DNA of 64,000 nucleotides from Phytophthora sp. 'mugwort' (Eukaryota > Oomycota > Peronosporomycetes > Peronosporales > Peronosporaceae), in the NCBI GenBank assembly GCA_033558025.1, contig JAUCEF010000002.1, forward strand, positions 2,790,001 through 2,854,000. The letters run 5' to 3'. The translations under genes were made by a program, and so were the position numbers. The notes below the pieces were generated by a model. It saw only the letters and a list, made by a program, of their open reading frames with translations, did not search any database and was not told where the DNA came from. The stretch's first letter is position 1, and every line of letters begins with the position of its first letter. Shown here in pieces: positions 1 to 12,124 of this stretch.

Positions 1-119
1 TCGTTAGCGAAGAACAAAACGTAGACCTCTTTAACGGGGTCTTAATGTCGGAGTATCGGGGCTCGAAGAACCTTTTCCGTCAATGCCGCAAAAGCTGACT
101 TAGCTGAAGTCAAATCGTT

Positions 120-1140
120 CCCTGAAGTGAAATCGGCGTTATTAATAGATAGAGGGCAGCGCCATACACCGCCAGGTACAGTAGTTCAGTGTACAGATGT
201 ACGCTTGCATCAGCTTCTTCGATTTCGAGAAAGACAACTCAGCTATTCCGCCAACTACTTTTTTGGCTTGGAAATATACCACCCGCCGAGATCCCGTAAG
301 AGAGAAAATCGACTGTATATTGCACGAAGAGGCTCTTGTTGAAACTGGTGCGGATTCTACTCTCGGCGAATCGAGTCAGGAGTCGGTCCAACGTAGCTAA
401 GCATTCATCAAACGTCTTCAACGAAAGCATATGTCACTCGCGAACAACCGGCGTTCGAACACCGGAATATGCTCGAACTCTCCGTTGCAGAACACATTAA
501 CATCCGATCAATCCACCAACTCTTAAAGTGGATCCGCCTCTAGTTACATGCCTTGAACTTGGTCGGACTACTCGGCGTAGCGGTTAGCTGAGTCCTTCCA
601 CCACCATGTTGGCTGCGCGGGGTTGCGGCTGCGTCATCAGCTTATGGACACGTTCGGCTTAAATAGTAGTCCATCCGCCTCGATGTTGTACATTACCCAC
701 AGGGCATCGTCGATTAGATGCTGGTAGATCTTTGGCGCATTCTTCAAGCCAAAAGGCATTCGAATCCACTCAAAGTACCACACACACATAGAAACCGAGG
801 TTTTACGCTCCATTCAGGTCATCATAACAAACCAGAACCTGATGGCTGCGTCCAGAAAAAAAAACACGCAAGTAGCCCTCCATCTCAATGAGCCGACCAT
901 CGACAAATCGCATTGCACACTCCATGATCGCCGTGACGGTGTTCGACATTTGTAGTCGATACAAAAACGAATATTCACCCCGTTCTTCTTACGCACAATG
1001 ACGATCGAAGACGCCCAAGGATTGTCCGAAAAGTCAATCAACCCGGCTCCCAAGATACACTTGAACAGCTCGTGCAGCTGCTTCAGATGCTTGAGTGGGG
1101 TCCGCCAGGCTCGCTGTTTGAGTTTGACTGGCTAGTGTCC
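120..1140 (-). mobile_element. Ty3/gypsy reverse transcriptase remnants
   Basis: On the minus strand, 1053-814 encodes the start of a gypsy reverse transcriptase palm: the segment around PWASSIVIVRKKNG is followed by a CIDYK motif. Just upstream (about 1130-1055) lies the usual lead-in with a LHELFKCILGAGLI-like reading. Further along the same strand, 430-239 encodes the palm end and connection region (TFDECLATLDRLLTRF, then VDFLS). These are typical of Ty3/gypsy pol and occur in the correct order. Frames are broken between the pieces and the YxDD active-site segment was not found intact, so the element is dead. It probably belongs with the gag remnants at 2967-4950. Confidence 0.8.
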
Positions 1141-2966
1141 TTGTACGTCGATATCACAAATGGCGTCATAGGCTGGTGGTGGTAGGGCATTATCACTTCC
1201 AATCATGAGCATTCATGGCGTTTAAGTGTCGCCCCCAGCCGTTCTTGTTGCTCCGGTGTGTCAGCACTCCACATCACGTTATCCCCAGTGTAGTTGAGAA
1301 CAGTAGCGTCAAGTCGTTCAAATCCAGCAGAAAGGCCAATTCGCAAGCATAATCTTCCAGATAAATCTGGTTTGATGAGTTTTCGAATCCAGATACGTCC
1401 ATGCTTTCATTATCCACAGTCATTACAGCTGAGGCTTCTGTCAACGCTTCCATGAGCCGTAGTTCCAGATCCTCTTTTGTGTCGTCCGCAAGAGGTCATC
1501 GGTCATATTAACCTCCTCACCCAGCAGCCCACCTATACGTACCGTCCGATGAGTTGGTTCCTGTTTTCCCTCCAACACCTTCAGTGTTGGCGGTCCCGTC
1601 ACTGTGGTGATTGAGGTATCCCTGCGCTAATACGCCTGTTTGAACAGACTGCCCGTGTCATTGGTTTGACGAAGTGATTCATCCCAGTCGAGGTGTTGGG
1701 TGAATCCGCTGAGCTACCAAATCCGCTGAGGAATGTCTAACATTAGCTGACTCCGCTGTTAGATTATACGCCAAGCCGGTGGGCTCAGCTAATGACTCCA
1801 ACGCGTCGGAGGACTCCGTGGTAGGCTGGGCCCGTTCTCCAGAAAGGATAGTCCTGTCTCTGGAACGGTCTAATCGCTCCTAGCGCTGGACACAAGTGAG
1901 TTCGGCTACTCTGCTGCCGAACCGATGTTGTTCCCGCGGAACCACCGTGTTAGGGTTTCATACTGTCGCTTTTCCACTGTCGGAGGTTGTTGGTCGACCC
2001 ATTCATCATATAGCAGCTGCTCTGTTCTCAATATGTCCTCGTCAATAGCCGACTCAAAAGCCAACAACTGTCAGTCACGGTATTTCGCCGAGTTAAGCCT
2101 CACGTCGCCATTGTCGGACGGAAGGTCACATGTGAGGCCCAAAACACTGCCGGGAAGTGGGCAGGGTATCATAGCAGTTTACTGTAAACATCATGGTGGG
2201 CGCATTGCCTTTAGCAATCCCTACCACATTGATCTGTAATTCGGTGCTTCAATGCTGCTTTAATCGCAGCCGCCGCGCGAACAATGCGCTTAGCCGAGAC
2301 GTTTTTTTTTTTCAGTATCAAGCAAAATCGTCGTTTCGCTCGGCATTCACCGCACCCATCACTAGAGTCCGCAACCGAACTCGGTGACCGAATTTCTGTA
2401 CCGACTACCAGCCCATGCGCTCTCAGTGGCGCGCCGCTCCACTATCACTATGCGGTCGTGAACTTTCCTCGCCGCCGGTGCTCGTCCTTCGCACTTGCAA
2501 CAACTCGGTGATATTCCTCTGGATCGCTGAGCTCGTCATTTTAATCAATTCCACAGTCAAGTCCGTCGTTCCTCTCATCCTATATTTTGGTCCGTTGTGT
2601 TTCGCCTACAAAGCGAACACGTAGTTCGCTTCCACCACTCGCTCAGCTGACTGTGGCAGCCCGTTATTCTCCAACCAAGTCAGCGTTGGAGGGCCGACGA
2701 GTCTAAAGCATTCGGCTCGAAGGTGTCGTGGAGTCAACAGGCAAGCTGAATTATCCACCGACTATCGGACAAATTAAGAGCCTCCAGACGCTGGAATAAC
2801 TCGCACTGTCCAACTCCCTGTATCTGTTTGCCGAGCTTGCATCGTCGGCGGCAAATGTGCTGCGTCATCGTCGCCACCACACGGCGCATGGCGCTGGTGT
2901 GAGTCGTCTCGACGATCCCGACTATCGTTCACACGAGTCGTCTCAGCGGTTTGGATGTCAGACGTG
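1141..2966 (-). other. Decayed retroelement interior, no intact gene
   Basis: This stretch lies between the gag and reverse transcriptase remnants, in the place where a gypsy protease and linker would sit. Only short open frames appear on either strand, and none carries a recognisable aspartic protease motif. It is best regarded as decayed interior of the same minus-strand retroelement. Confidence 0.4.
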
Positions 2967-4950
2967 TTAAAGGCTGATTGGTAGCATTGAATGTTTATCA
3001 GCCGAGTCGGCTCGGGCACCTGAATTCTTGGAGCGACTTCCCTGCGTCGAAGTAATCTTGGTCCGGATCAGAGTCGGATTCGTCATAGTCACTGTAGTTG
3101 CTGTCGTCGTCTGACCAGTCCGCTGACCGATTGCGCCGACTAGGATGTCCCTGATCGGCACCGCGATAGATATCGCCAACAGACGCACCGGTGAGTGTGG
3201 CTCGTCGATCTCGGCCATCCCCTCTTGGCGGGTTCACCTCGGTCTTCTCGACGAGGTTTGTTCCGCCGACTTCTATCTCACAACGAGCATTGTCGCTACG
3301 CCAAGTCTCCCCTGGTTTTGTCGGATACTAATAGGCCGCGCTGCTTCTTGCGCTTCTCCACCAGGGTTCGCCGGATGATGATTTGCTTTACACGGTAGAT
3401 GTGATGTCGGCGAGTTGAAGTGGTTACAATCGATCCACGATCTCGTCGTCTCCGCAATGAAGCAATAACTGCTCCACACGCTCCGCTACATCGGACCATC
3501 CTTCCCATACTGAAACTTGGCGGTGCGTGCGTACCCGTTCAGACGGACCCAATGGGCTGATTTGCTTTGGTAGTAGCGTGTACGCACCGACTTGTCGAAC
3601 TGTGAGTAGTTGCAGGCCAGGAACTACTATCTGAGTAGACTCCACTTCTTTTGTGTCCGCCGGTACTACTGACGGTACCAGCTTTTGCCTGCTCAACCCA
3701 AACAAAGCGAAAACGGTCCACACCACAAATCTTGTGACATGTGGGTTCCTTTCATCTCGTTCATGAAACTCATCAGCCACGGAAAGATGCATCCGAACGG
3801 AATCGCTTCCCATCGAGCTCAACCATCTTGGCTAGCGAGAAGTGGGTTTCAGATCGAGATACCGAGTATCGTTTCGGTCGACCTCGTCGTAGCTGAGGCG
3901 AAGAATTTGCTCGTACACCGACGCGTCATCGTCGCCGGTGCATCTGTTGTAACTCGCTTTACCGTCATGTTCCTCGTCTTCGAACTCGGCTTCATCATCG
4001 GCACACGAAGGTAATCGTAACGTCCCGCCCACTTGCTTCGGAGTCCTACACATGTGCGATATCGTCGAATACGAATTCTCGTCAGTGGATCGGAACTACC
4101 CGCTCGCTTAGTTTCAGGACCTTCGTGACCGGGGTCTTACTGGGTCTTCGAGAACTCGTCGATACTCTTAGCGTTCATCGGTTCAGTTCCTGGGGTTAAG
4201 TCCAGGCCGAACGTAGCTCGGAGCCGTTTCCAGAAGGTCAGCTACATACAAGGTCGGCGTGGGCCCAGCTTGATAGAATCAAGCTGTTTGGGCGGCAGTC
4301 CCAGTGATAGCCATGGCCCTCAGCAACAGGAACGTATTTTCGCCAATTTGATTGGCGCTGTTCACCGGCCGATTCCGCAATTTTGCCTAAGTCGTGCCTA
4401 CCGGGGCGAACATCATCGTCCACTCCGACTGGGACCTTATTTCTTCGCCGAATCGAGCCAAATCTTGTTCGCGATCAGCGCGGCGGTGGCCGTTCTCCTT
4501 GAGTAACGCCGTGATCTTCATCGTCCACGTCGTCGTAGAGTTCAGCGGCGAGGTTGCGCATCATTGGGCGCAAATTTCGCATCCGGCTCACTTGAGAGAC
4601 AGCTCATCGAGTTTCGCACGCACCTCGGCTGTCGTCTTCACATACTCGATCTCAGCCTTCTCCCCATACACTTCATCACTTCATTCTTCATCTCATTGGG
4701 CATCAGGCTCGTCTTCGTCAAACCAGACGCTACTGACGACTTCCGCCGTCAGGTCAACGATCCGCCCACCAGCCGAGTTCGGCCCTACGAGGGGTGAACC
4801 TTGGGCTGTCGCTGAGCTGGCTCTACTTGACGTTGCCGATCCCTTGACCATCCTACTCAGTACTTGAAGCTTCGTTAGCTTTGCACAAGCTAAAACAAGT
4901 ACACCCTGGTTCCGTGTCGCGGCAGCAGTTGTGGTATTGCAGTACACACA
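2967..4950 (-). mobile_element. Degenerate Ty3/gypsy gag region
   Basis: Reading the minus strand from about 4950 to 2967 gives a chain of open segments in shifting frames. It has a start-like segment at 4947-4693 (MVKGSATSS...), a long middle segment at 3822-3424 (132 aa) and an acidic, Asp/Ser/Tyr-rich end at 3237-2998. Order and strand match the reverse transcriptase pieces at 1053-239, so this is read as the gag part of the same element. Many stops and frameshifts make it non-functional. No zinc knuckle was recognised with confidence. The gag call rests on position and composition more than on a diagnostic motif. Confidence 0.5.
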
Positions 4951-5339
4951 AATTCGTCAGATGTAGATACTAGGGGAGAAACACAGCAATATCCGAACTA
5001 GTCGGCCTTTGTTGGCCTGCGCTGGGTTGCACTTAGCGGTTTGGCTCTTCTGGGACAGTGCTGTCTCGCTACCGCCGAGATCAAGAGCCCCAAGCCAATC
5101 AATATACAGACGTCAGCTAAGCTGACTACCTCCGCTCAATTATCCCGTATCCTCCGCTTAAGAGAGGACGGCGGTTCGTCAGCGCTTCACGGGTCGCAGA
5201 GAGCAAAGGCTTTTCGGCTGGAGCCGTTACGGTAACCGGGCTGTACGGCGTACGTGTGATGGGGCACACAACACGTTGCGCACAGGAAGTGCGACTTACG
5301 GAGAGTATACAAACGCTCAGTGAACGCCAGTCCACAAGT

Positions 5340-5720
5340 CCCTGGTCTGAGGGGACTGTTACTAAATTAGGTAGATTTAAGACATAATATATTTATAGGT
5401 GATCTCCTTAATGCGTCCACATACTAACTGTCAGTCACCTATAAAATATCCTAGATGTTATCATATTGGGATGCTCTGAGGTCTTGTACCAACTGTGCGG
5501 TACCCATTCGTGACGTCATTACCATGACGTCATAGTTATGGTGGCTACATCACTTAGGGGTACTTGGGTACACCATTCTGAAGAGTGGCTTGGCACTGTT
5601 CATGTAACCCCGTTACGTGCCCGCCCACTTAGCCTCGGTTACCGACCAGCCAGGACGAGTGAAAGGAAGTCACCGTCTTTCATTCTCCAAGTCGAGAGAC
5701 ATCGACTTCGCTACGGTTAG
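5340..5720. repeat. Possible LTR or retroelement flank
   Basis: This is an AT-richer stretch with several short inverted repeats, including two TGACGTCA palindromes at 5511-5532. It lies immediately upstream of a plus-strand gag-like reading that starts near 5800. Position and composition suggest a long terminal repeat or leader. No second copy was recognised in the window, so the assignment is weak. Confidence 0.25.
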
Positions 5721-5799
5721 TTTCCGCAGCTGGCTGATTTTCATTTGAGCCTTGTGCTCTTTCGTGTGCTCTTCTTCCCCGCTTCCACATCAGCCTCAA

Positions 5800-7150
5800 G
5801 CATGAACCAAGACTCGATCTAGCAGCGGTGCGAAAGCGCCTGCTAAGCCCGTTGCTTCCAAGCAGCAAGCTAAGAGCTTAAGCCGTCTAGCAAAGGCTCT
5901 TCCACTAAAGGGATCCACTAAGGTGGCGTCCAACGTGACTACCAAGGCCGCCTGAGCCGCCTGTGGAGGATCCAGAGCTCTTCGTGGACTATAAGGAGGA
6001 CTCAGAAAAGTCTCCCATGTCCTGGGGTGACAACCAAATCCCGCTCGCCAAATGGTATGCCTGCGACCCGAGTCAGTCTGGTTCGCTTGGGTCTCGTACC
6101 CCGCTGCCTAGCCATCATGGCGACGATGGCGACGGGCAAAGACGCCCCAGCCCCAGAGGAGCCCATGCTCACCCAAGGAAGACGAAGAGAAACCTCGTTC
6201 TCCGATCAAGAAGTTGACGCTCGATGAGGCAACTACCCGCGTCAAGACTACGAAGGCTGCAGCAGCCTAGGAAGTCAGCCGTAAGCGGCACGCTGCTTCC
6301 TGGTCTCCAATCCGTGAAGGGTATGGGACCTTCACTTCACGAACAAGACCCTCTTCATCTCATCTTCCGATGAGGAAGAAGAGTGGCAAGTCGGCCGAGA
6401 GATCTCTAACGATCTCGACGGGCAGCAGTCGGAGTACCAGGCTGCCCGTCAGAAGGGAGTGCGTTCCCCGGCGACCCGGTCACCTATGTCGTATTGTTCA
6501 CCTGTCCGTGGGGGACCGCCTTACGCTCCCGGGTCCCTACAAAAGGGTCCCACAGAGCCGACGCCTACAGTGGTCAGCTCCAGCCGCCTCGCGTGCTTTT
6601 CGGCGGGCGGTCTGCTCGGGGCGCTTATGAGCGCCACCTGGTGGCCAAGCAGCCCCTGTTTTAGAACGTTAGCATTGCTCGATGCGTGCGCCTGGCACCG
6701 CATAAAATCCCACTCAAAGAGATGACGAGCCGGCGAAAGAAGTCAGAACTCCGGTCGGGACTGCGACCTGTGCGGCTATCCAGCAGTGATGCGTGCACAC
6801 TGTGACGCTTTCCAAAAGGCGGAGGCCGTTTTTGGAAGTGAGAAGCTACGCGCTGCTCTCAAGGACAACTTGAAGTTCTCCGGCGGGATCTCGCGTTGGA
6901 GGCCATCTTTAACCTCCGAGATCTGCGTATTGAGTTTGTTGATGTGTCACAATATGGTGCCACGTACACCAAGAGAACACCTCTCTCCTGCGGGACGGAG
7001 CTTCTGCGAGGAAGCGAGGGTGGAGAGAGAGGTTCAGGCAACATATGGGTTTGCTCTGCTTTATTTCTTGTAAAAAAGAGAGTGAGGCGAGTAGTCGCTT
7101 CTCGAACGCCTACTTCGAGAAGATGGATCCGTAACCACCGCTCTAGCTGA
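5800..7150 (+). mobile_element. Degenerate gag-like ORF chain, plus strand
   Basis: From about 5800 the plus strand reads through several frames as a Lys/Ala/Ser-rich start (...KAPAKPVASKQQ...), an acidic middle around 6360-6450, and a Cys/His segment near 6767-6805 (CDLCGY followed by a HCDAF). Broken frames overlap at 5963-6227, 6370-6725 and 6786-7150. A basic N-terminus, acidic linker and Cys/His end are what a retroelement gag often shows, but no specific family motif was recognised. Stops and frameshifts make it a relic. Confidence 0.35.
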
Positions 7151-7340
7151 TTACTCTGGTAATATGTAATATATATATATTGACTTGCGTTGGTTGACTT
7201 CAAGGCTTTCCCTAATACTGCACTGCTTGTTCATCTTCGACTCGTAATACGGTAACACGACCTCCTTTGAACGAAACCTTACTGCCGAGACTCGAATTTG
7301 GATGCTGCCAAATCAACCTGGATATCTCATTTTCAAGGTG

Positions 7341-9400
7341 TTACAAAAGCATAACTCGGAGTTCTGGTATCTTGCTCGGTACTGCTTTCGTATCAGTGGT
7401 GTGTCCGCTATTGTAGTTCACTGAGGACGGCGTGGCGAAAAGCCGTGTTGATTCTTTAGGATTGAGACCATTCTCTTTCTTCAAGAATCGTTTGATAAGG
7501 CCCGGCATCGAATGTAAATTTGTGGAGGGATCCCACATGATATCACCGACCGCTCCAACCCACTTGCACTTGTATTCGTCGAGTCCGTCACCTATGAATC
7601 GATGTTCCAGTATGTCTTCTACGAGATGACCTTCTGTACCACCTTTCAACATTTTTTTATTGTTTTTCTATGTTTTCGATTTTTGAATTTCTCTTATAAC
7701 TTTTTATAAAACCTTTTTTAATTAAGATATTTAAAGTATCTGCAAATCATTTTATTACCTTATATTTAGCATTGAATTGCAAAGTTTAAGTTTTTATATA
7801 TGAACATCCACTAAAATAAAATATATGGTATTTAAAATCATTGGTATAATTTTTTTATCGCACAGTGGGTACCGAGCTCGCTCGTGTCGCAGAAGTGCCT
7901 TTCTGGAAGTTTTAAGCTCATCGTATGAAACCCGTGGTGCAGTCAGCTTTCTTGCGGCATATTTAGCCAATAGACCTTGCGTATTCTCGATCACTTCATA
8001 CGCTTTGAGGATCCAGTATTTTTCACACTTAAGTTTCGGGTCGACACCAGAACCATATCGCCAATTTTAACCGTTTGGTCTCTCCGTCCTTTATCATACT
8101 GCAGTTTCATTTTTCGGCAGCATTGCGTACTTGAACCTGGAATTTCCATAGTATCTGTTCCACGTGAAGCAGGAACGTCGATGCCGGTTTTGTTGCAGCA
8201 CCAAACGTCCAAATGGATCGGCATCGCTGGATTGTACCCCAAGTCCGCAAAGAATGGAGACATTCGAATCGAGTCTGATAGTGCCGATTGTAGGCGAACT
8301 CTGCCAAGCAAAATATGACGCCCAGTCATTCTTGTAGCCGCCGACGTAGCTCCGAAGATATGTTTCCAATATTGGGTTAACTCGTTCAACCTGCCCGTGC
8401 GTCCTTTGTTGGTAAGCTGCCGACATTCTTAGCTTGGTACCCGTCAGTTTTCACACTCTTGCCAAAAATGCGACGTAAATTTTGAATCACGATCAGATGT
8501 AATGTCTTGTGGAATACCAATGTAACGCACATAGTTGCTCATGAATACGGCAGCAAACCCCTCAGCTGATATTCTTGTATTTGTTTCCAAAAAATGAGCC
8601 CTCTTCGTTAGTCGATCCACAATCACTAATACTGCGTCCTTTCCATCTTCATTTGCGGGGAGGCCACTTACGAAATACATTCCTATCGAAGTCCCTGTTG
8701 GTGTCTGTAAAGGCCAAAGCATAACTGATACTTTTCCTGTTCTGCCTTTCGATCGTTGACAGGTTGACACGTTTTGACGTAGTGTGGTACGTTTGTTCCT
8801 GCACCGCCCGCTTGTCTTTTTAATGCCCGGATGGCGACTGATGGCGCTGTCGTGAAGCTCCCACAGCATCGCGTTTTGGACTTCTTGGTTATCCTCTGGA
8901 ATCCATAAGCGCGAAGTCTCTTTGTAATCATAATACACCAACTCATCAGCGTCAGAATATCGAAAACGGTCTGCATTCACGGTCGCGGGCTTCTTGCTTT
9001 TTGTCTTAAGCTTTCGCGTATGACGTTCTGACTTGTTTGGGCTCTACGAATCAACTCGTTTAGAGATTTCGGTCGCAACTTTCGAATGGCATACATCTGC
9101 TTCGTTTTCAATGCTAGAGTATCAACTTCGAAATCGCTCCTTCTGCTCAACGCGTCAGCGATCGTGTTTGTTTCACCTGGAATGTAGCTAAATTGAGCTA
9201 ATAGTCAGATAATTGGTTATGCCACCGGCAAACACGCCGATTATTTCTTCTGTATGAAAACTTTTTCCAGTGATCGATGATCCGTTGCAACGGTACATCC
9301 TCCATCTATCATATAACACGCCAAATATTCAAGCAATGGTTAATGGCCAGCATCTCTTGCTCATGTGTTGGGTAATTTAACTCAGCACTAGAGTCTGGTA
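7341..9400 (-). mobile_element. Ty3/gypsy chromovirus integrase and chromodomain remnant
   Basis: The minus strand carries the back half of a gypsy pol. At 8980-8444 there is the integrase HHCC zinc region (HDS...HPG, then spaced Cys) and the catalytic core, with SGLPANEDGKDAVLVIVDRL and ITSDRDSKFTSHFWQ. At 8426-7991 the core continues (GQVERVNPILETYLR) and runs into the C-terminal region. At 7652-7341 a chromodomain-like segment follows (VEDILEHR...YKCKW...WDPS). The core lies in at least two frames, and the first catalytic Asp position reads Tyr (GMYFVSG). An AT-rich block separates the integrase end from the chromodomain. The RNase H part upstream (9400-9000) is unreadable. Confidence 0.85.
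7645..7860. repeat. AT-rich block inside gypsy pol
   Basis: About 215 bases made almost wholly of A and T, with long T and A runs and no open frame, lie between the chromodomain and the integrase C-terminal segment. The DNA on both sides has normal balanced composition. It looks like an insertion or a local expansion. No terminal repeats or target duplication could be assigned by eye. Confidence 0.5.
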
Positions 9401-9531
9401 AGGAGGGAATTGTTTCCGGTTTTTCGCTTCAACTTGAAGCTGCGTGCACAACACCAAATACCGTCACTCCTCTCTCCACGTCCGGTTCAACAGCAAAAAC
9501 CGACGTTCTGCCACGTCGGATCTTCAGCTTT

Positions 9532-9545
9532 TCACATTTGAATCC
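9532..9545 (+). promoter_or_regulatory. Inr/FPR-like start-site motif, acyl-CoA dehydrogenase
   Basis: TCACATTTGAATCC lies 37 bases upstream of the chosen ATG. It resembles the oomycete initiator (TCAYTYY) with a following flanking region. One position departs from the consensus, so this is only a candidate. Confidence 0.35.
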
Positions 9546-9581
9546 GCCATCCGTCAGCCACACGACTACCAAGCGTCCGCA

Positions 9582-11490
9582 ATGGTAATGCTGTCTCTGC
9601 TCCGTCCGAGTCGCCGTCTACTTCTGCAACACGGCGCTCGCTCGCTGCAGACTGCGGCCGAGGCCGCCGCTAGCGTGTCGTACACGCGCGGGCTGTTTCT
9701 AGGCGTAAACAACGCGGCGCGTGCTTTCCCTTACCCGAAGTTATCGGAGTGCGAGACAGAGACGCTGCAGATGCTAGTGGATCCCGTGCACAAGTTCTTC
9801 GGGACCGTGGACTCTCATGCCATCGACGAGACAAAGGAGATCCCGCCGGAGGTACTAAAGGACATGAAGGAGCTCGGACTCTTTGGCCTGCAGATCCCGG
9901 AGGAGCTTGAGGGCCTCGGCCTCTCTAACACGGGCTACGCACGCGTGTGCGAGGAGATCACAGACGGCAGTCTAGCCGTGACGGTCATGGCGCACCAGTC
10001 CATCGGTCTCAAGGGCATCCTGCTTAACGGCAACGAGGCACAGAAGGCCAAATACCTGCCCAAGCTGGCGACGGGCGAGCACATTGCAGCCTTCGCTCTA
10101 ACGGAGCCTTCCAGCGGCTCTGATGCTGGGTCCATTAAGACTCGTGCCACGCTGTCGGAAGATGGCAAGAGTTTTATCCTCAATGGAGACAAGATCTGGA
10201 TTAGCAACGGCGGGTGGGCGGACGTCATGACGGTGTTTGCACAGACTGAGGTGGACGGCAAGGACAAGGTCACGGCTTTTATTGTTGAACGCGCTTTTGG
10301 AGGTGTGTCAAGTGGCCCGCCCGAGGATAAGCTCGGTATTCGTGGCTCTAACACATGCCAAGTGTTCTTTGATAACTGCGTGGTGCCCATTGAGAATGTA
10401 CTGGGCGGTGGTCCGGACATGAAGACGGGCGGTGCAGCTGGCGTCGGCCAGGGATTCAAAGTGGCCATGAACATATTGAACAATGGTCGTTTCGGCCTTG
10501 GTGCTTGCGCCGGAGCATCGCTTCGTCGTGTGATTGGTGTAGCAGCAGAGCATGCTAACTCGCGCAAGCAGTTTGGCGCCCCCCTAGCAAACTTTGGACT
10601 CATCCAGAAGAAGTTTGGTATCATGGTGCTGGACGCGTACGCCATCGAATCTATGGCGTTTATGACCACGGGTATGATTGACCGTGGTGACCCGTCCTGC
10701 GAAATTGAGGCGGCGATGTGCAAGGTGTACGGGTCGGAAGTTGCGTTCACGGGCATCAACGAGTGCATCCAGGTCATGGGTGGCACTGGTTTCATGAAGG
10801 AGTGGCCGTTCGAACGACTCATGCGTGACTGCCGTATCCTGTCAATCTTTGAGGGCACAAATGAGATTCTTCGCATGCTGATTGCTCTTAGCGGAATCCG
10901 GGTGCGTTGGCAACCCATCTATCATTTTGTTGACACAGCTGACTCACAGCTTTAATTTTTGTTGATTGCAGACTGCTGGTGAGCGCCTTTCGACCGTTGG
11001 AAAGCTACTACAGAACCCGCTGACCAACCCATCGAGCGCGGCCAAGGAAGTCTCCGACCGTCTGCAGCGCAAGTTCTCGCCAACTCCATTGGACGGTGTT
11101 CACTCGAGCTTGAGAGGGCCAGCGGAGCTGTTACAGAAACGCACCGCCGACTTCGGTGACGCCGTGGAGTTTTTGCTGCGCAAGCACGGTAAAAGAATCG
11201 TGGACGAGCAGATGCAGCTGGAGCGCATTGCCGACTCGGCTATCGCGTTGTTCGCCATGACGGCCACCATTTCCCGCGCCACGGCGTCTCTGAACTTAGG
11301 CATCGAGTCGGCTGAGCACGAGAAGAAGTTGACCACGCTATACTGCGACCTGACGTCCAACAAGATCCAGACGTTGCTGGGTGGTATTAAAACTGCCGTC
11401 AAGCACGACGAGCAGCTGCGCGAGATCGCCAACGAGGTGCTCAAGGCTGAGAAGTATATCCCCAGCCATGCCACGGGTATCGACTGCTAG
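9582..11490 (+). CDS. Mitochondrial very-long-chain-type acyl-CoA dehydrogenase
   Basis: FAD-dependent enzyme that makes the trans-2,3 double bond in acyl-CoA, the first step of mitochondrial beta-oxidation. Two exons, 9582-10901 and 10972-11490, flank a 70-base GT-AG intron (phase 0) and give 612 aa, close to VLCAD and ACAD9. The start at 9582 ([12 protein letters not shown]) gives an Arg/Leu-rich mitochondrial presequence; an in-frame ATG at 9444 would add 46 residues unlike a presequence. The signature [12 protein letters not shown] is at residues 173-184. FEGTNE near the end of exon 1 carries the probable catalytic Glu (residue 424). Exon 2 encodes the extra C-terminal helical domain found only in the VLCAD/ACAD9 group ([14 protein letters not shown], then [16 protein letters not shown]). 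VLCAD versus ACAD9 cannot be separated here. Confidence 0.93.
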
Positions 11491-12120
11491 ACCGAAGTCC
11501 CCCCCCCCCCACACGTAGTATAAAAAAACTATTGTCATATCGGTACGCGTAACATCACACCTCCCCACATTACAGTCACATTACAGTCGAACCTCCTCTT
11601 CCCCTCTCGCTTTCCTTCACCATACCGTTGTGCTTCTCCCACCCGGTATTACCATGTAGTAGTAAATGGCTTCGTTGCCTCAGTCGGCCACAAGATGCCG
11701 CCAAACATTGTGACTGCCATAAAACTGTGAATCATCTCTCACATTGGGGAGCTTGGGACAGCAACACCTTTGCGATAGTTGAGCGGCAGTCTTTGCTTCT
11801 TCCTCAAAAGCGAGCGCTTGCGCTTATCGGTATCTACCAGACGAGAGCGACGCCGTCCGAGATCGGACGTGTGCGTCTGGACGTATTAAGGACATAAGTT
11901 GCGCAATACCTGTGGTATATAATTCCCCGTCTGCACCATAGATGCGTTTCGACCTCTGATAACGAATACGCGATAGGGCCAGTCAGCGTACACCCCCTCC
12001 TTTCATATTCCTCGCAAGACGACGGCCACGCACAGCAATGGACGAGCACACGCGTATTGACCTTGCTAACGCAAAATAAATCAACGAAGTGGTGACAGAC
12101 ATCATATCCAGCACGCTGCA
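11491..12120. other. 3' flank, no gene seen
   Basis: This begins with the probable 3' untranslated region of the acyl-CoA dehydrogenase, which has a run of C near 11500 and an A-rich run after it. The rest holds only short unsupported frames up to the Crypton remnant. Confidence 0.4.
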
Positions 12121-12124
12121 GCAC

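Noticed and set aside
9935..10918. 327-codon open frame antisense to the acyl-CoA dehydrogenase
   Set aside because: It mirrors the codon bias of the real gene; its protein shows no domain, while the sense strand is a clear conserved enzyme.
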